Shown: positions 19,214-27,273 of the stretch, in pieces
Layout: each line of letters starts with the position of its first letter
Position numbering within the stretch: position 1 is the first letter of the stretch
Assembly: GCA_902500715.1 (NCBI GenBank)
Contig: CABVRO010000002.1
Span: 1 to 64,000, forward strand
Reading direction: 5' to 3'
Source of the DNA: an uncultured Nitrospira sp.
Lineage (GTDB): Bacteria > Nitrospirota > Nitrospiria > Nitrospirales > Nitrospiraceae
Length of the DNA: 64,000 nt
Translations under genes and position numbers: made by a program
The notes under the pieces: generated by a model
The model's input: the letters and a program-made list of their open reading frames with translations, nothing else
Told to the model about the DNA's origin: nothing
The model's database searches: none

Positions 19214-19918
19214 TCACACCAGGGCAGGTAGTCTGGTCAATCCATTCTGGTGCGCACGGATGAGCAATTTCTGGCGGTTCGAGACGCCGAGCTTGTCGAA
19301 GATGCTGGTGAGGTGATGCCGAACTGTGATGCTCGAAATGCACAGGCGGTTGGCGATGTCTTTGTTGGAAAGACCTTCGCTGATTAATCGAACGACCTCA
19401 CGTTCCCGTTCGGTCAGGCCGTCTGACTGCTTGGATTGACTGGGAGTCGCTGGACTCAAAGCGAGAAGGTCTTTCTGAATAGTCGGCATTGGGCGAGCCG
19501 ATTGTCCGTCCAACCTCAATACGACCTCCTTGCTCGACCGGGTCAGATGGGCGATCGTGGCAATGAGCACGGCCGAGGGCTGAACTTTCAAGACAATGCT
19601 GTCGATGCCGGATAGAAAAGCTTGCCGCGCGCATTCCACATCGTCGAAGCCGCATAATAGGATTGTCCTCACGCCGGGAATTGCAGCTTTAAGTTTTTGG
19701 ATGAGGTCCGGTACCGCGGTACCATTTTCCGTATCAATGATGACGATGTCCGGCCGCTCTATCGCCAGTATCTCGTCGATCTGCGCACCGTGAACGGTTT
19801 GGCCGACCAGCCTCATCCATTTCTCAGCTTCGACAATTCTCTGCAAGCCGAGGCGTAGAAGATAGTTGCTGCTGACGATCGCCACCACCGTCGACGTCGT
19901 TTCTTCAGTTCCGGTCAT
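19214..19918 (-). CDS. LuxR/NarL-type response regulator with degenerate receiver
   Basis: 234 residues: N-terminal receiver-like domain (about 10-125) and C-terminal LuxR HTH (about 165-230: LTEREREVVRLISEGLSNKD, NRLCISSITVRHHLTSIFDK). D62 sits at the expected phosphorylation position (DIVIIDTENG) and K111 at the conserved lysine. The N-terminal acidic pair that binds Mg2+ is replaced by SSN (VVAIVSSNYLL), and the conserved Thr/Ser is a Cys (TILLCGF). It may therefore work without phosphorylation. No histidine kinase is adjacent. It is divergent from the antiterminator/polysaccharide locus across a 533-bp gap and is a plausible regulator of it. Confidence 0.88.
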   Translation of the reverse strand: MTGTEETTSTVVAIVSSNYLLRLGLQRIVEAEKWMRLVGQTVHGAQIDEILAIERPDIVIIDTENGTAVPDLIQKLKAAIPGVRTILLCGFDDVECARQAFLSGIDSIVLKVQPSAVLIATIAHLTRSSKEVVLRLDGQSARPMPTIQKDLLALSPATPSQSKQSDGLTEREREVVRLISEGLSNKDIANRLCISSITVRHHLTSIFDKLGVSNRQKLLIRAHQNGLTRLPALV

Positions 19919-20451
19919 CGATCCTCCTGGAAAGCAAGTACCGCTCAGACGCCTGTCTTGCCATGATCAAAATTTACCTACGTAGTTGCTGAAAAGACTA
20001 CGCAATGAAAGCTAGGTTAAATTGGTGATTCCGTAAGCCTTCGATGGCGCATATTCTCATATCCGCAGAGCTTCCAGCAATCAGTAAATGTTAGGAGTGA
20101 ATCATCCCAAGTCATTGCTGGTATTGGATTTATAAAGATTGACGGTTTTACTTATACGAAAGATGTAAGTGTTCGAAAATGTGCACTAGTTGATATACGA
20201 GGTCGATATCTCGTAGGGCAAACAGGTTTAGACGGGTAAGATGCGGGCACTCGCGTGAGAATTCTTGGAATAATAATACTTGCTTATGTCTGTTCCCGAT
20301 TTTTGAACAATAATGCACAAAATATCTGGCACAAATGTACCAGTCGTGAGCGCTCTGAAAGCAAGAACAGCGCGGCACCAATGTCCGATGTAAACCAACG
20401 AAAAAATCTTTAAAAGAGCGTGCAAGTTCATGGGACTCAGAGGGCGAAGCT
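19919..20451. promoter_or_regulatory. 533-bp AT-rich divergent intergenic region
   Basis: Clearly more AT-rich than its surroundings and without a convincing gene. It holds a CTACGTAG palindrome at 19978-19985 and an inverted repeat TACGAG-N8-CTCGTA at 20196-20215, either of which could be an operator for the LuxR-type regulator. A long untranslated leader for the NusG-like gene at 20452 would fit the biology of operon-specific antiterminators, but no ops element or exact promoter could be fixed. Confidence 0.5.
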
Positions 20452-21003
20452 ATGTTGAAGAGTACAGAGAGTGGTCCGGCGGTTCAGATTCCCGAGCATG
20501 GCGGCCTAACGGTTGATCTGCGATGGTATGCGCTCAGTACGCGTTCTCGGCATGAAAAACAGGTGCGAGATCGCCTGGCAAATATCGGAGTCGAACCGTT
20601 TCTCCCGATGGCTCGTAAACTCAGCCAATGGTCTGATCGCAAGGTTTGGACCGACACGCCGCTTTTTTCCGGCTATTGTTTCGCCCGGTTTTCTCTCCTG
20701 GATAGTCACGCTGTGCGTCAGACGCCGGGAATCGTTCGAATCGTCGGGTCCCTTATGCCTGAAGCGATTCCGGATGAAGAACTCGCGGCGATCAGGATGC
20801 TCGCCCAAAGCGAGCGATCCTTTGAGCGTCACGATTACCTGGCCGAAGGGGCGTGGGTAGAAGTCGTGCGAGGCCCATTGGCAGGGTTACGTGGACAATT
20901 ACTCAGGAAGGCGGGCCACGAGTGTCTCGTCATTCGCGTGAACCTCATTCAACAAGCCGCTACCGTCCACATCGATATGAGTGAAGTCGTCGCCGTTCAG
21001 TAA
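20452..21003 (+). CDS. NusG/RfaH-type transcription antiterminator
   Basis: 183 residues. The NGN domain starts at about residue 24 (RWYALSTRSRHEKQVRDRLA) and runs to about 115, with FLPMARKLSQWSDRKV and PLFSGYCFARF typical of UpxY/RfaH/LoaP-like NusG paralogues. The C-terminal KOW domain is at about 128-160 (EGAWVEVVRGPLAGLRG). Such paralogues bind RNA polymerase and let it read through long polysaccharide operons. It is the first gene of the locus, which extends more than 43 kb in the same direction, so this role fits well. The housekeeping nusG would sit with ribosomal genes and is not this one. Confidence 0.9.
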   Translation: MLKSTESGPAVQIPEHGGLTVDLRWYALSTRSRHEKQVRDRLANIGVEPFLPMARKLSQWSDRKVWTDTPLFSGYCFARFSLLDSHAVRQTPGIVRIVGSLMPEAIPDEELAAIRMLAQSERSFERHDYLAEGAWVEVVRGPLAGLRGQLLRKAGHECLVIRVNLIQQAATVHIDMSEVVAVQ

Positions 21004-21074
21004 TCCCCCGCTTGTCTTATTCCTCCACGCTCTCAGGATGTGGCAGGGATAATCGTATCCGAGTCGATACGGCT

Positions 21075-21353
21075 ATGCCCAAATCCCGTTTTTCTCATAA
21101 CCAAATCATGGCCATCGTGCGTGAAATGGAACACGTTCGTCCCCTGAAAGCCCTTGCGCGAAAGCATGGGGTCTCGACGGCGACGCTGCATCGCTGGAAA
21201 CTGCAGGTGGCTGATGAGCAAAAGCCTGATCGAGAACGTCTTCGTTCCTTGGAAGTTGAGCATCGACGGCTGAAGAACAAATATGCCGAACTGTCGCTGG
21301 ATTATCTGACTCTACGGGCGGCCCTGGTTAAGGACGTCAATAGAGAGTGTTAG
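21075..21353 (+). CDS. orphan IS3-family OrfA-like HTH protein
   Basis: 92 residues from the ATG at 21075. An N-terminal helix-turn-helix (FSHNQIMAIVREMEHVRPLK, HGVSTATLHRWK) is followed by a leucine-zipper-like coiled coil (LEVEHRRLKNKYAELSLDYL), the architecture of IS3 OrfA. No OrfB/integrase with DDE residues follows and no terminal inverted repeats were found. The reading frame is intact and sits between the antiterminator and the first export gene, 59 nt before the latter. Either it is a relic of an insertion sequence or a domesticated DNA-binding protein of the locus. An upstream TTG at 21012 is in frame but adds nothing recognisable. Confidence 0.78.
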   Translation: MPKSRFSHNQIMAIVREMEHVRPLKALARKHGVSTATLHRWKLQVADEQKPDRERLRSLEVEHRRLKNKYAELSLDYLTLRAALVKDVNREC

Positions 21354-21412
21354 GTTCATCGGTCGGCCGGACTTCGTCTTGTTGAAATTCTTAATAGTCT
21401 GGAGGGTCTACA

Positions 21413-22132
21413 ATGCGTGGGTTTACCGCCTTGGCAATCGGATTGTTACTCGTTGGGGGTGTTGCTCCCATGTTGCGGTCGTCACCGGTCGCGTTCGCCC
21501 AGACGGGTGCTCCCGAAATGGGGGGGAAGGAGGGTGCCCCCGCGTTTACGACCGTTCCGGCGCATGCAGGCGCACATCCGGGAGAGAAACTCTCCAACAT
21601 CGTCACGGATGCCTATACGATCGGGGCGGAAGACGTGTTGGAAATCACGGTCTGGAGAAATGCGGATTTGTCCAAGACCGTTCAAGTTCGGCCGGATGGG
21701 AGGTTTTCACTGCCGGTCATTCGTGATGTGGTCGCAGTCGGGAAAACGCCGTCGCAACTGGCGGATGAAATCACGCGTAAGTTGAAAGAATATGTCCAGA
21801 ATCCTGTTGTGGCGATCAGCGTGCGCGAGGTCAATAGCTACAACATTTTCGTCCTGGGCGAGGTCGTGAGGCCGGGAAAATATCCGCTCAAGAGTAGGAC
21901 CACACTCTTGCAAGGGATTACGGTGGCCGGTGGATTTACGCCGGTGGCTGCCAGGAATCAGGTAGTGATTTTCCGATTCGGCGAGAACGGTTCGACAATG
22001 CAGACAGTCACGTCCAGCTATGACGACATTGTTCTGCGCGGCGGAATTGCAGGAAATCTGGAGCTTCGCGCGGGAGACACGATTGTAGTGCCAAGCGAGT
22101 CGATGGTCGTGTTCCCGGGACAGCAACAGTAA
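21413..22132 (+). CDS. polysaccharide export protein (OPX/Wza-like), secreted form
   Basis: 239 residues. Signal peptide at about 1-30 (MRGFTALAIGLLLVGGVAPM, cleavage near AFA-Q) without a lipobox. The Poly_export domain is YTIGAEDVLEITVWRNADLS to about residue 145, followed by an SLBB-type domain (NSYNIFVLGEVVRPGKYPL). Such proteins form or gate the outer-membrane exit for polysaccharides. GGAGGG precedes the ATG. The next gene encodes a close paralogue with a lipobox, which suggests tandem duplication. Confidence 0.92.
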   Translation: MRGFTALAIGLLLVGGVAPMLRSSPVAFAQTGAPEMGGKEGAPAFTTVPAHAGAHPGEKLSNIVTDAYTIGAEDVLEITVWRNADLSKTVQVRPDGRFSLPVIRDVVAVGKTPSQLADEITRKLKEYVQNPVVAISVREVNSYNIFVLGEVVRPGKYPLKSRTTLLQGITVAGGFTPVAARNQVVIFRFGENGSTMQTVTSSYDDIVLRGGIAGNLELRAGDTIVVPSESMVVFPGQQQ

Positions 22133-22155
22133 CAAGGCCCTCTTACTCAGGCAGA

Positions 22156-22776
22156 ATGGTCATGCAAATACAACATATGACGAAGTTCATTGTGCTGCTT
22201 TGCGCGGTTGCTTTCATCGGCACTGGTTTGGTGGGTTGTGCGGCGACCGTGCAGGAGCGTGAATATGAAGCGCCTGGAGGCTTTTTGCTTGGACCGGAGG
22301 ATATCTTGGAGGTCACCGTCTGGAAAAACGCCGATTTGTCCAGAGTCACCCCCATCCGTCCGGACGGTCTGATTTCCATGCCGATTATCGGCGATGTACA
22401 GGCAGCCGGACTCACGGCAGATGGGTTGGCCCATCGAATTGCGGAGCGTCTGAAACAGTTCGTGGCTGGAAGTCCGGCCGTCTCAGTCAGTGTCAAGGAG
22501 CTGAATAGCTATTCCATCTTTGTGTTGGGCGAGGTCACGAAACCTGGCAAATACCAAGCCAAATCGTACGTCACCCTGTTACAAGCCATTTCGATGGGCG
22601 GTGGCTTCACGGAATACGCGAAGAAAAATAGTCTGCAAGTCGTACGTAACCGCCTCAACGGCGACAACAAGATCCATGAAACCCGCATTCCCGTACGTTA
22701 TGACGATCTCCTGGCCGGACGAGGAGAACCGGGCAACATGATTCTCTTGTCCGGCGATACGGTCATTGTCCCATAA
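22156..22776 (+). CDS. polysaccharide export lipoprotein (OPX/Wza-like)
   Basis: 206 residues with a lipoprotein signal ending LVGC (about residue 28). Poly_export domain (LLGPEDILEVTVWKNADLS) and SLBB-like part (NSYSIFVLGEVTKPGKYQAK), clearly homologous to the preceding protein. It lies 23 nt downstream and is probably cotranslated in one mRNA. A lipidated and a non-lipidated OPX side by side suggest that one forms the outer-membrane pore and the other a periplasmic adaptor, but this is inference. Later in-frame ATG codons (22162, 22177) are alternative starts. Confidence 0.92.
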   Translation: MVMQIQHMTKFIVLLCAVAFIGTGLVGCAATVQEREYEAPGGFLLGPEDILEVTVWKNADLSRVTPIRPDGLISMPIIGDVQAAGLTADGLAHRIAERLKQFVAGSPAVSVSVKELNSYSIFVLGEVTKPGKYQAKSYVTLLQAISMGGGFTEYAKKNSLQVVRNRLNGDNKIHETRIPVRYDDLLAGRGEPGNMILLSGDTVIVP

Positions 22777-22838
22777 CCTCAGACCTTACCAACGAATGCC
22801 CAGGTAATTCCGGGCTGGCGCATTCTCTTACTACATTT

Positions 22839-22854
22839 CGATCTCCGGAGATCG
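22839..22854. promoter_or_regulatory. 16-bp perfect palindrome upstream of barrel gene
   Basis: CGATCTCCGGAGATCG, a dyad without a loop, 120 bp before the start of the outer-membrane protein gene. Possible operator; function unproven. Confidence 0.3.
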
Positions 22855-22973
22855 GTGCGGCTGTCAGGTCCAACCAGTCTCCCGCCGGCTCGGTACGGCA
22901 GGGGGGGCCACACGCAACGTCTATTCCGGTGATCGAAGTGCGGAGTCATAATAGGTTCGGAGGTAGTCATGGC

Positions 22974-24209
22974 ATGCGATCTGCGCTTGCCGCTGTTCTC
23001 ATTTACGGAGCGGTCGTCGCGACCAACGTCAGCCGGCCTGCTCCTGCGCACGCCGACACAAAGGTGATCCCGTCCGTCACGCTGTCTGAACGGTACGATT
23101 CCAACGTATTTTTCGCGCCACCGGAATTCCTTCCTCCCGGACAGCGCCGGAGCGACTTCGTCTCGACTATTGCAGGCGGGCTACAAGTACTGCATAAAAC
23201 GAGAAATATCGAAGCGAGCCTGACCGGGGGAGCCGATGCCAATGCGTATGCGTACAACTCGAGCTTGAACTATTTCTCAACCTCGGCCGATGCCTATGCC
23301 AAGCTGGATGGGCTAGTGGGGCAGCTCACTGAAGGAGCGCATCTGCTGATCAGCCAGCGGTTTCGCTATACGCCTGAACAGCCAAGCTTCTTGACGGGAA
23401 CGAAAGGTCAGGGGCTCGACGATCCCTTTCTCCGGGGTATTCAGGGGTTTCGAGCCAATACGTTTTCAAATACCACGGCTGTAAACGGCGAATACCCGCT
23501 GTTCAGAGGGTTGGGACTTCAGGGGAGCTACTCCTTCTCCACTTATAGAGTCGGTTCAATCCTGGTTTTGAACACCACCGGGGCGACGTTTTTTGATACG
23601 AACCTCCACACCTGGTCGGTTGGCCCCAGTTACAGGCTCTCTCCCGCCGATCATCTATCGCTGTCGTATCAGCAGAGCCTGGTCACGCAGACGGTGACCG
23701 ACGGCAGCCAGAACATCGAGTACAACACGCAGGAACTCTGGGCGAACTATACGCGGGCCATGCCTGATTGGACGGCGACCGTCCGCGGCGGCGTCACGTT
23801 GATTGAACCGGCCAGTCGAGCCTATCCGAGCGCTGTCTTGAGCATCACGAGCAATCCCGAGCGCTCCACATCGATCCGATTGGATCTGTCACGGCGCGCG
23901 GCTCCCTCCTTTTTTATCGTCGGAGGCGCGACGATCAGCAATGTGGGACAGTTGGAGGTGACTCAACGACTGTCCAAGCGATTCAGCCTTCGGGGCAGTT
24001 TCAGTTACGGGTACAACGAAGTCGTGCCGATGAAGACCGTAAAATTCGAAAACCTGAACGCCGTTGCGGGATTGAATTACAGTGTGTCGCGAACCATGTC
24101 GATCGATCTGTTTTACAGCTATAACGATTTCAAACTCACCCAGCCCGGTGTGCCATTCGATGTGGTACGCGATGTGGTGATGCTGTCGCTTACCGCGCAG
24201 TGGAAATAG
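22974..24209 (+). CDS. outer-membrane beta-barrel protein of the polysaccharide locus
   Basis: 411 residues from the ATG at 22974, chosen because GGAGGT lies 9 nt upstream and the protein then opens with a signal peptide (MRSALAAVLIYGAVV, cleavage near AHA-D). The rest alternates aromatic and polar residues in strand-like runs (SVTLSERYDSNVFF, LSLSYQQSLVTQTV, FSLRGSFSYGYNE) and ends in a short strand TAQWK, as in outer-membrane barrels. It resembles barrel proteins associated with PEP-CTERM/exosortase loci. It probably works with the OPX proteins in export or as a porin; the subfamily assignment is tentative. Confidence 0.8.
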   Translation: MRSALAAVLIYGAVVATNVSRPAPAHADTKVIPSVTLSERYDSNVFFAPPEFLPPGQRRSDFVSTIAGGLQVLHKTRNIEASLTGGADANAYAYNSSLNYFSTSADAYAKLDGLVGQLTEGAHLLISQRFRYTPEQPSFLTGTKGQGLDDPFLRGIQGFRANTFSNTTAVNGEYPLFRGLGLQGSYSFSTYRVGSILVLNTTGATFFDTNLHTWSVGPSYRLSPADHLSLSYQQSLVTQTVTDGSQNIEYNTQELWANYTRAMPDWTATVRGGVTLIEPASRAYPSAVLSITSNPERSTSIRLDLSRRAAPSFFIVGGATISNVGQLEVTQRLSKRFSLRGSFSYGYNEVVPMKTVKFENLNAVAGLNYSVSRTMSIDLFYSYNDFKLTQPGVPFDVVRDVVMLSLTAQWK

Positions 24210-24303
24210 CCTGAGCATGCGGCACAACGGCGGCACGGGGCCGAGATGGTATTGCGCCGGCGCATCCAAATAGATTGGTAGACAGCGGAATTGAGGTCAT
24301 GAC

Positions 24304-25173
24304 GTGGAGCAGATAGCGAAACTCGACACAATAGCAGGGCAAGCGGTCGAGCAAGTACCGCTGCTGGTTCTTCGGCCCAGAAAGGGCTGGCAGCAACTCG
24401 GCTTGAACGATCTGTGGCAGTCTCGCGAGCTGCTCTATTTTCTGTGCTGGCGGGATATCAAGGTTCGCTATAAACAGACGGCCCTCGGGGTAGCCTGGGC
24501 GATCCTTCAGCCGCTGATGACGATGGTACTCTTCAGTTTGTTTTTTGGCAGGTTGGCGAAGATGCCCTCAGACGGTGTGCCGTATCCCCTGTTCGTCTTT
24601 ACGGCGTTGGTGCCGTGGATGTTCTTCGCCAACGGTATCACGCAGTCATCCGGAAGTTTGGTGGAGAATGCCAGCTTGCTGAAGAAAGTCTACTTTCCAC
24701 GTCTGGCCGTTCCCATCGCGAGTATCATCGCCGGCGTCGTGGATTTCTGTTGTTCTTTTGTCGTGTTGATGGCGATGGTGCTGTACTACGGGGTTGTTCC
24801 CTCCTTGGCTATGCTTGCACTGCCCTTGTTCCTGGCGCTTGCCTGTATCTCCTCGTTGGGAGTCGGATTGTGGCTCTCCGCATTGAATGTCCAGTTTCGC
24901 GATGTGCGATACGTGATTCCGTTTCTGACCCAGCTATGGCTGTTCGCCACACCCATTGCCTATCCCAGCAGTCTGCTTTCCGAACCGCTGCGCACGTTCT
25001 ATGGTCTCAATCCGATGGTGGGGGTCGTCGAAGGATTCCGCTGGGCCCTGCTAGGGACTGAGACATCGCCGGGGCCGATGCTTCTCGTGTCTGCATCGGT
25101 CAGTGTGGTGGTCTTGATCACAGGCGCGTTTTACTTCCGGCGGATGGAAGTCACGTTTTCCGACAGGGTGTGA
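24304..25173 (+). CDS. wzm: ABC-2 polysaccharide exporter permease (Wzm-like)
   Basis: 289 residues with about six membrane helices. The cytoplasmic N-terminus contains LLYFLCWRDIKVRYKQTALG and GVAWAILQPLMTMVLFSLFF, signatures of the ABC-2 polysaccharide export family, and a C-terminal YPSSLL...LNPMVGVVEGFR segment. It forms the membrane pore of the exporter with the ATPase encoded next, whose start overlaps by 4 nt (GTGA). The GTG start at 24304 gives a normal length. It moves a lipid-linked glycan across the inner membrane. Confidence 0.94.
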   Translation: MEQIAKLDTIAGQAVEQVPLLVLRPRKGWQQLGLNDLWQSRELLYFLCWRDIKVRYKQTALGVAWAILQPLMTMVLFSLFFGRLAKMPSDGVPYPLFVFTALVPWMFFANGITQSSGSLVENASLLKKVYFPRLAVPIASIIAGVVDFCCSFVVLMAMVLYYGVVPSLAMLALPLFLALACISSLGVGLWLSALNVQFRDVRYVIPFLTQLWLFATPIAYPSSLLSEPLRTFYGLNPMVGVVEGFRWALLGTETSPGPMLLVSASVSVVVLITGAFYFRRMEVTFSDRV

Positions 25174-26522
25174 AGAGCATGGCTGATCTTGCGGTTCGTG
25201 TCGAACATCTCTGGAAACAGTATCAGGTCGGACGCCAGCCGGAACGCTACTCCACGCTCCGCGACACCATCACGAACACGTGCCGCGCGCCGATCGACTT
25301 CCTGCGTGGCGTGCTTCGCGATCGGTCGAACTCCGGCCCCGCGGGGAACGACCATTTCTGGGCGGTCAAGGATGTGTCCTTCGACATCCGGCGCGGTGAA
25401 GTCGTCGGTATCATCGGTCGTAACGGTGCGGGTAAAAGTACCTTGCTCAAGATGCTCTCGCGGATCACCGAACCGTCGCTGGGGCAGGTCTCACTCTATG
25501 GACGCGTAGGAGCGTTGCTGGAGGTCGGCACCGGGTTTCATCCCGAACTGAGTGGACGGGAAAATATTCAACTGAATGCGGCAATTCTCGGAATGAAGCG
25601 CGAGGAATTATCCGCGAAGTTCGATGAAATTGTGGCGTTTGCCGAGGTCGAAAAGTTCATCGACACCGCGGTGAAGCACTACTCCAGTGGCATGTATCTC
25701 CGGTTGGCCTTCTCGGTAGCAGCCCATTTGGAACCGGAGATTTTGATTGTGGACGAGGTGTTGGCCGTGGGTGATGCCGCGTTTCAGAAAAAGTGCCTTG
25801 GGAAAATGGAGGGGGTTGCAAAAGAAGGTCGCACGGTTTTGTTTGTCAGTCACAACATGCAGGCAGTCACGCGCCTCTGTGAACGCGTCATTCTGCTGGA
25901 CAATGGCGGTGTTGCGGGCGACGGACCGGCCAGCCAAATGGTGACCCGCTATCTTTCATCCAGCGAGGGAAGTACCAAGCTCCGGGAATGGGACGATCCT
26001 GTGCGGGCGCCCGGCAGCGATGTCGTCCGACTCCGGGCGGTACGAACACGTGCCGAGGACGGTTTCCCGACGGATCTGGTGGACATCAGGAAACCAATCG
26101 GGGTTGAAATTGAATATGACGTGCTCAAGCCGGGTCATATCTTTCATCCCTGTTTCAGCGTTCATAACAGCGAAGGCGTACATCTCTTCTCCGCTCAGGA
26201 TACGGATCGCACGTGGATGCGCCGCCCGCGACCGGCCGGCCGCTATATCAGCACCGGTTGGATCCCCGGCGACTTATTGAACGAGGGGGCTCTGTTTGTG
26301 GGCGTGGCGATCTGGACGCTCGCTCCGGATCACTGCCACCTCTACGAACGAGACGCAGTGGCGTTCAATGTCGTCGATTCTTACGAAGAGGAATCCTCGC
26401 GAGGTGGCTGGCTGGGTACGGTACCGGGAGTCATTCGCCCGTTCTGTAAATGGGAGACGCAGGTCGAACGGGAGTGTGCCGTGGCGAGTCAGGGTCTGCC
26501 ACAAGAACAGTGTAAAAAGTAG
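25170..26522 (+). CDS. wzt: ABC polysaccharide exporter ATPase with carbohydrate-binding tail (Wzt-like)
   Basis: 450 residues. The nucleotide-binding domain has Walker A GRNGAGKST (83-91), signature YSSGMYLRLAF and Walker B ILIVDEVLAVGD. The H-loop histidine is in LFVSHNMQ. About 190 further residues (260-450) form a Wzt C-terminal-type beta-sandwich, which in O9a/O12-type systems recognises the terminal cap of the glycan. This suggests that the exported chain has a specific terminal modification (methyl, phosphate or sugar), consistent with methyltransferases at 42.7, 45.2 and 50.0 kb. An ATG at 25179 is an alternative start. Confidence 0.94.
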   Translation: MKSMADLAVRVEHLWKQYQVGRQPERYSTLRDTITNTCRAPIDFLRGVLRDRSNSGPAGNDHFWAVKDVSFDIRRGEVVGIIGRNGAGKSTLLKMLSRITEPSLGQVSLYGRVGALLEVGTGFHPELSGRENIQLNAAILGMKREELSAKFDEIVAFAEVEKFIDTAVKHYSSGMYLRLAFSVAAHLEPEILIVDEVLAVGDAAFQKKCLGKMEGVAKEGRTVLFVSHNMQAVTRLCERVILLDNGGVAGDGPASQMVTRYLSSSEGSTKLREWDDPVRAPGSDVVRLRAVRTRAEDGFPTDLVDIRKPIGVEIEYDVLKPGHIFHPCFSVHNSEGVHLFSAQDTDRTWMRRPRPAGRYISTGWIPGDLLNEGALFVGVAIWTLAPDHCHLYERDAVAFNVVDSYEEESSRGGWLGTVPGVIRPFCKWETQVERECAVASQGLPQEQCKK

Positions 26523-26585
26523 CGTGGTTCAGCCGGCACGGGCGATCACACATGGTTGATCGGCTCACGTCGAACATTCCCCAGC

Positions 26586-27257
26586 ATGCCTCTTCTCAGA
26601 AAACTCAGTCTCGACTGTGCGCACTTCTGTATGCTCTGGGCGTGGACCTGGCCCATCGGAAGGATCGCCAGGTGGTGTGCGACCCTGTTTGTGCCGCCGG
26701 ACCGTGGCCGGTCCTGTCTTGCCTGGTTCAACCGAAGAGGCTATGTCTCGCTGAGCGCGATCACTCATGGAGCCGAGCTTCGTCTGGGGAGCAACGTGTT
26801 TATCGGCGACCGCGTCCTCTTGTATCAGGATCGTGACGGTGGCCCCATCGAACTCGAAAAGGGTGTACACGTGTTCAGCGATACGCACCTACAGACCGCG
26901 CAGGGTGGCAGTATCCGGATTGGAGCGAATACACATGTTCAGCCCCGGTGCCAGTTTACTGCCTGCCTGGCTCCGATCGAGATAGGGGTAGGCGTTCATA
27001 TTGCCGCGGGCTGCGCCTTCTACCCCTATAACCATGGGGTCGCGCCCGACGTTCTCATTGGGAAGCAACCGTTGCAAACCAAAGGCGGTATTGCGGTGGG
27101 CGATGATGCCTGGTTGGGGTACGGAGTGATCGTATTGTCGGGAGTGCAGATTGGAAGGGGAGCGGTGATCGGCGCCGGCTCCGTCGTAACTCACGATATT
27201 CCGGAGGGGGCCATTGCGGTGGGCTCGCCGGCCCGTATCATCAAGTTCCGTAATTGA
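26586..27257 (+). CDS. hexapeptide-repeat acyltransferase
   Basis: 223 residues. The left-handed beta-helix repeats begin at LRLGSNVFIGDRV and include IRIGANTHVQPRC, IEIGVGVHIAAGC, IAVGDDAWLGYGV, and IGRGAVIGAGSVVTHDIPEG, ending in the family tail AVGSPARIIKFRN. The catalytic-type His in YPYNHGV is consistent with a CoA-dependent O- or N-acetyltransferase modifying a sugar. The ATG at 26586 is preferred; a TTG at 26556 would add ten residues. It sits directly after the exporter ATPase and before a GT2 enzyme. Confidence 0.85.
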   Translation: MPLLRKLSLDCAHFCMLWAWTWPIGRIARWCATLFVPPDRGRSCLAWFNRRGYVSLSAITHGAELRLGSNVFIGDRVLLYQDRDGGPIELEKGVHVFSDTHLQTAQGGSIRIGANTHVQPRCQFTACLAPIEIGVGVHIAAGCAFYPYNHGVAPDVLIGKQPLQTKGGIAVGDDAWLGYGVIVLSGVQIGRGAVIGAGSVVTHDIPEGAIAVGSPARIIKFRN

Positions 27258-27273
27258 GGTGTGAGCGTTGCCC

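Noticed and set aside
20327-20345. TGGCAC resembling a sigma54 -24 element
   Set aside because: The GC dinucleotide expected at -12 is missing at the required spacing.
20148-20381. 77-codon reverse frame in the AT-rich region
   Set aside because: No ribosome-binding site and Cys/His-rich composition without pattern; the region is better read as regulatory DNA.
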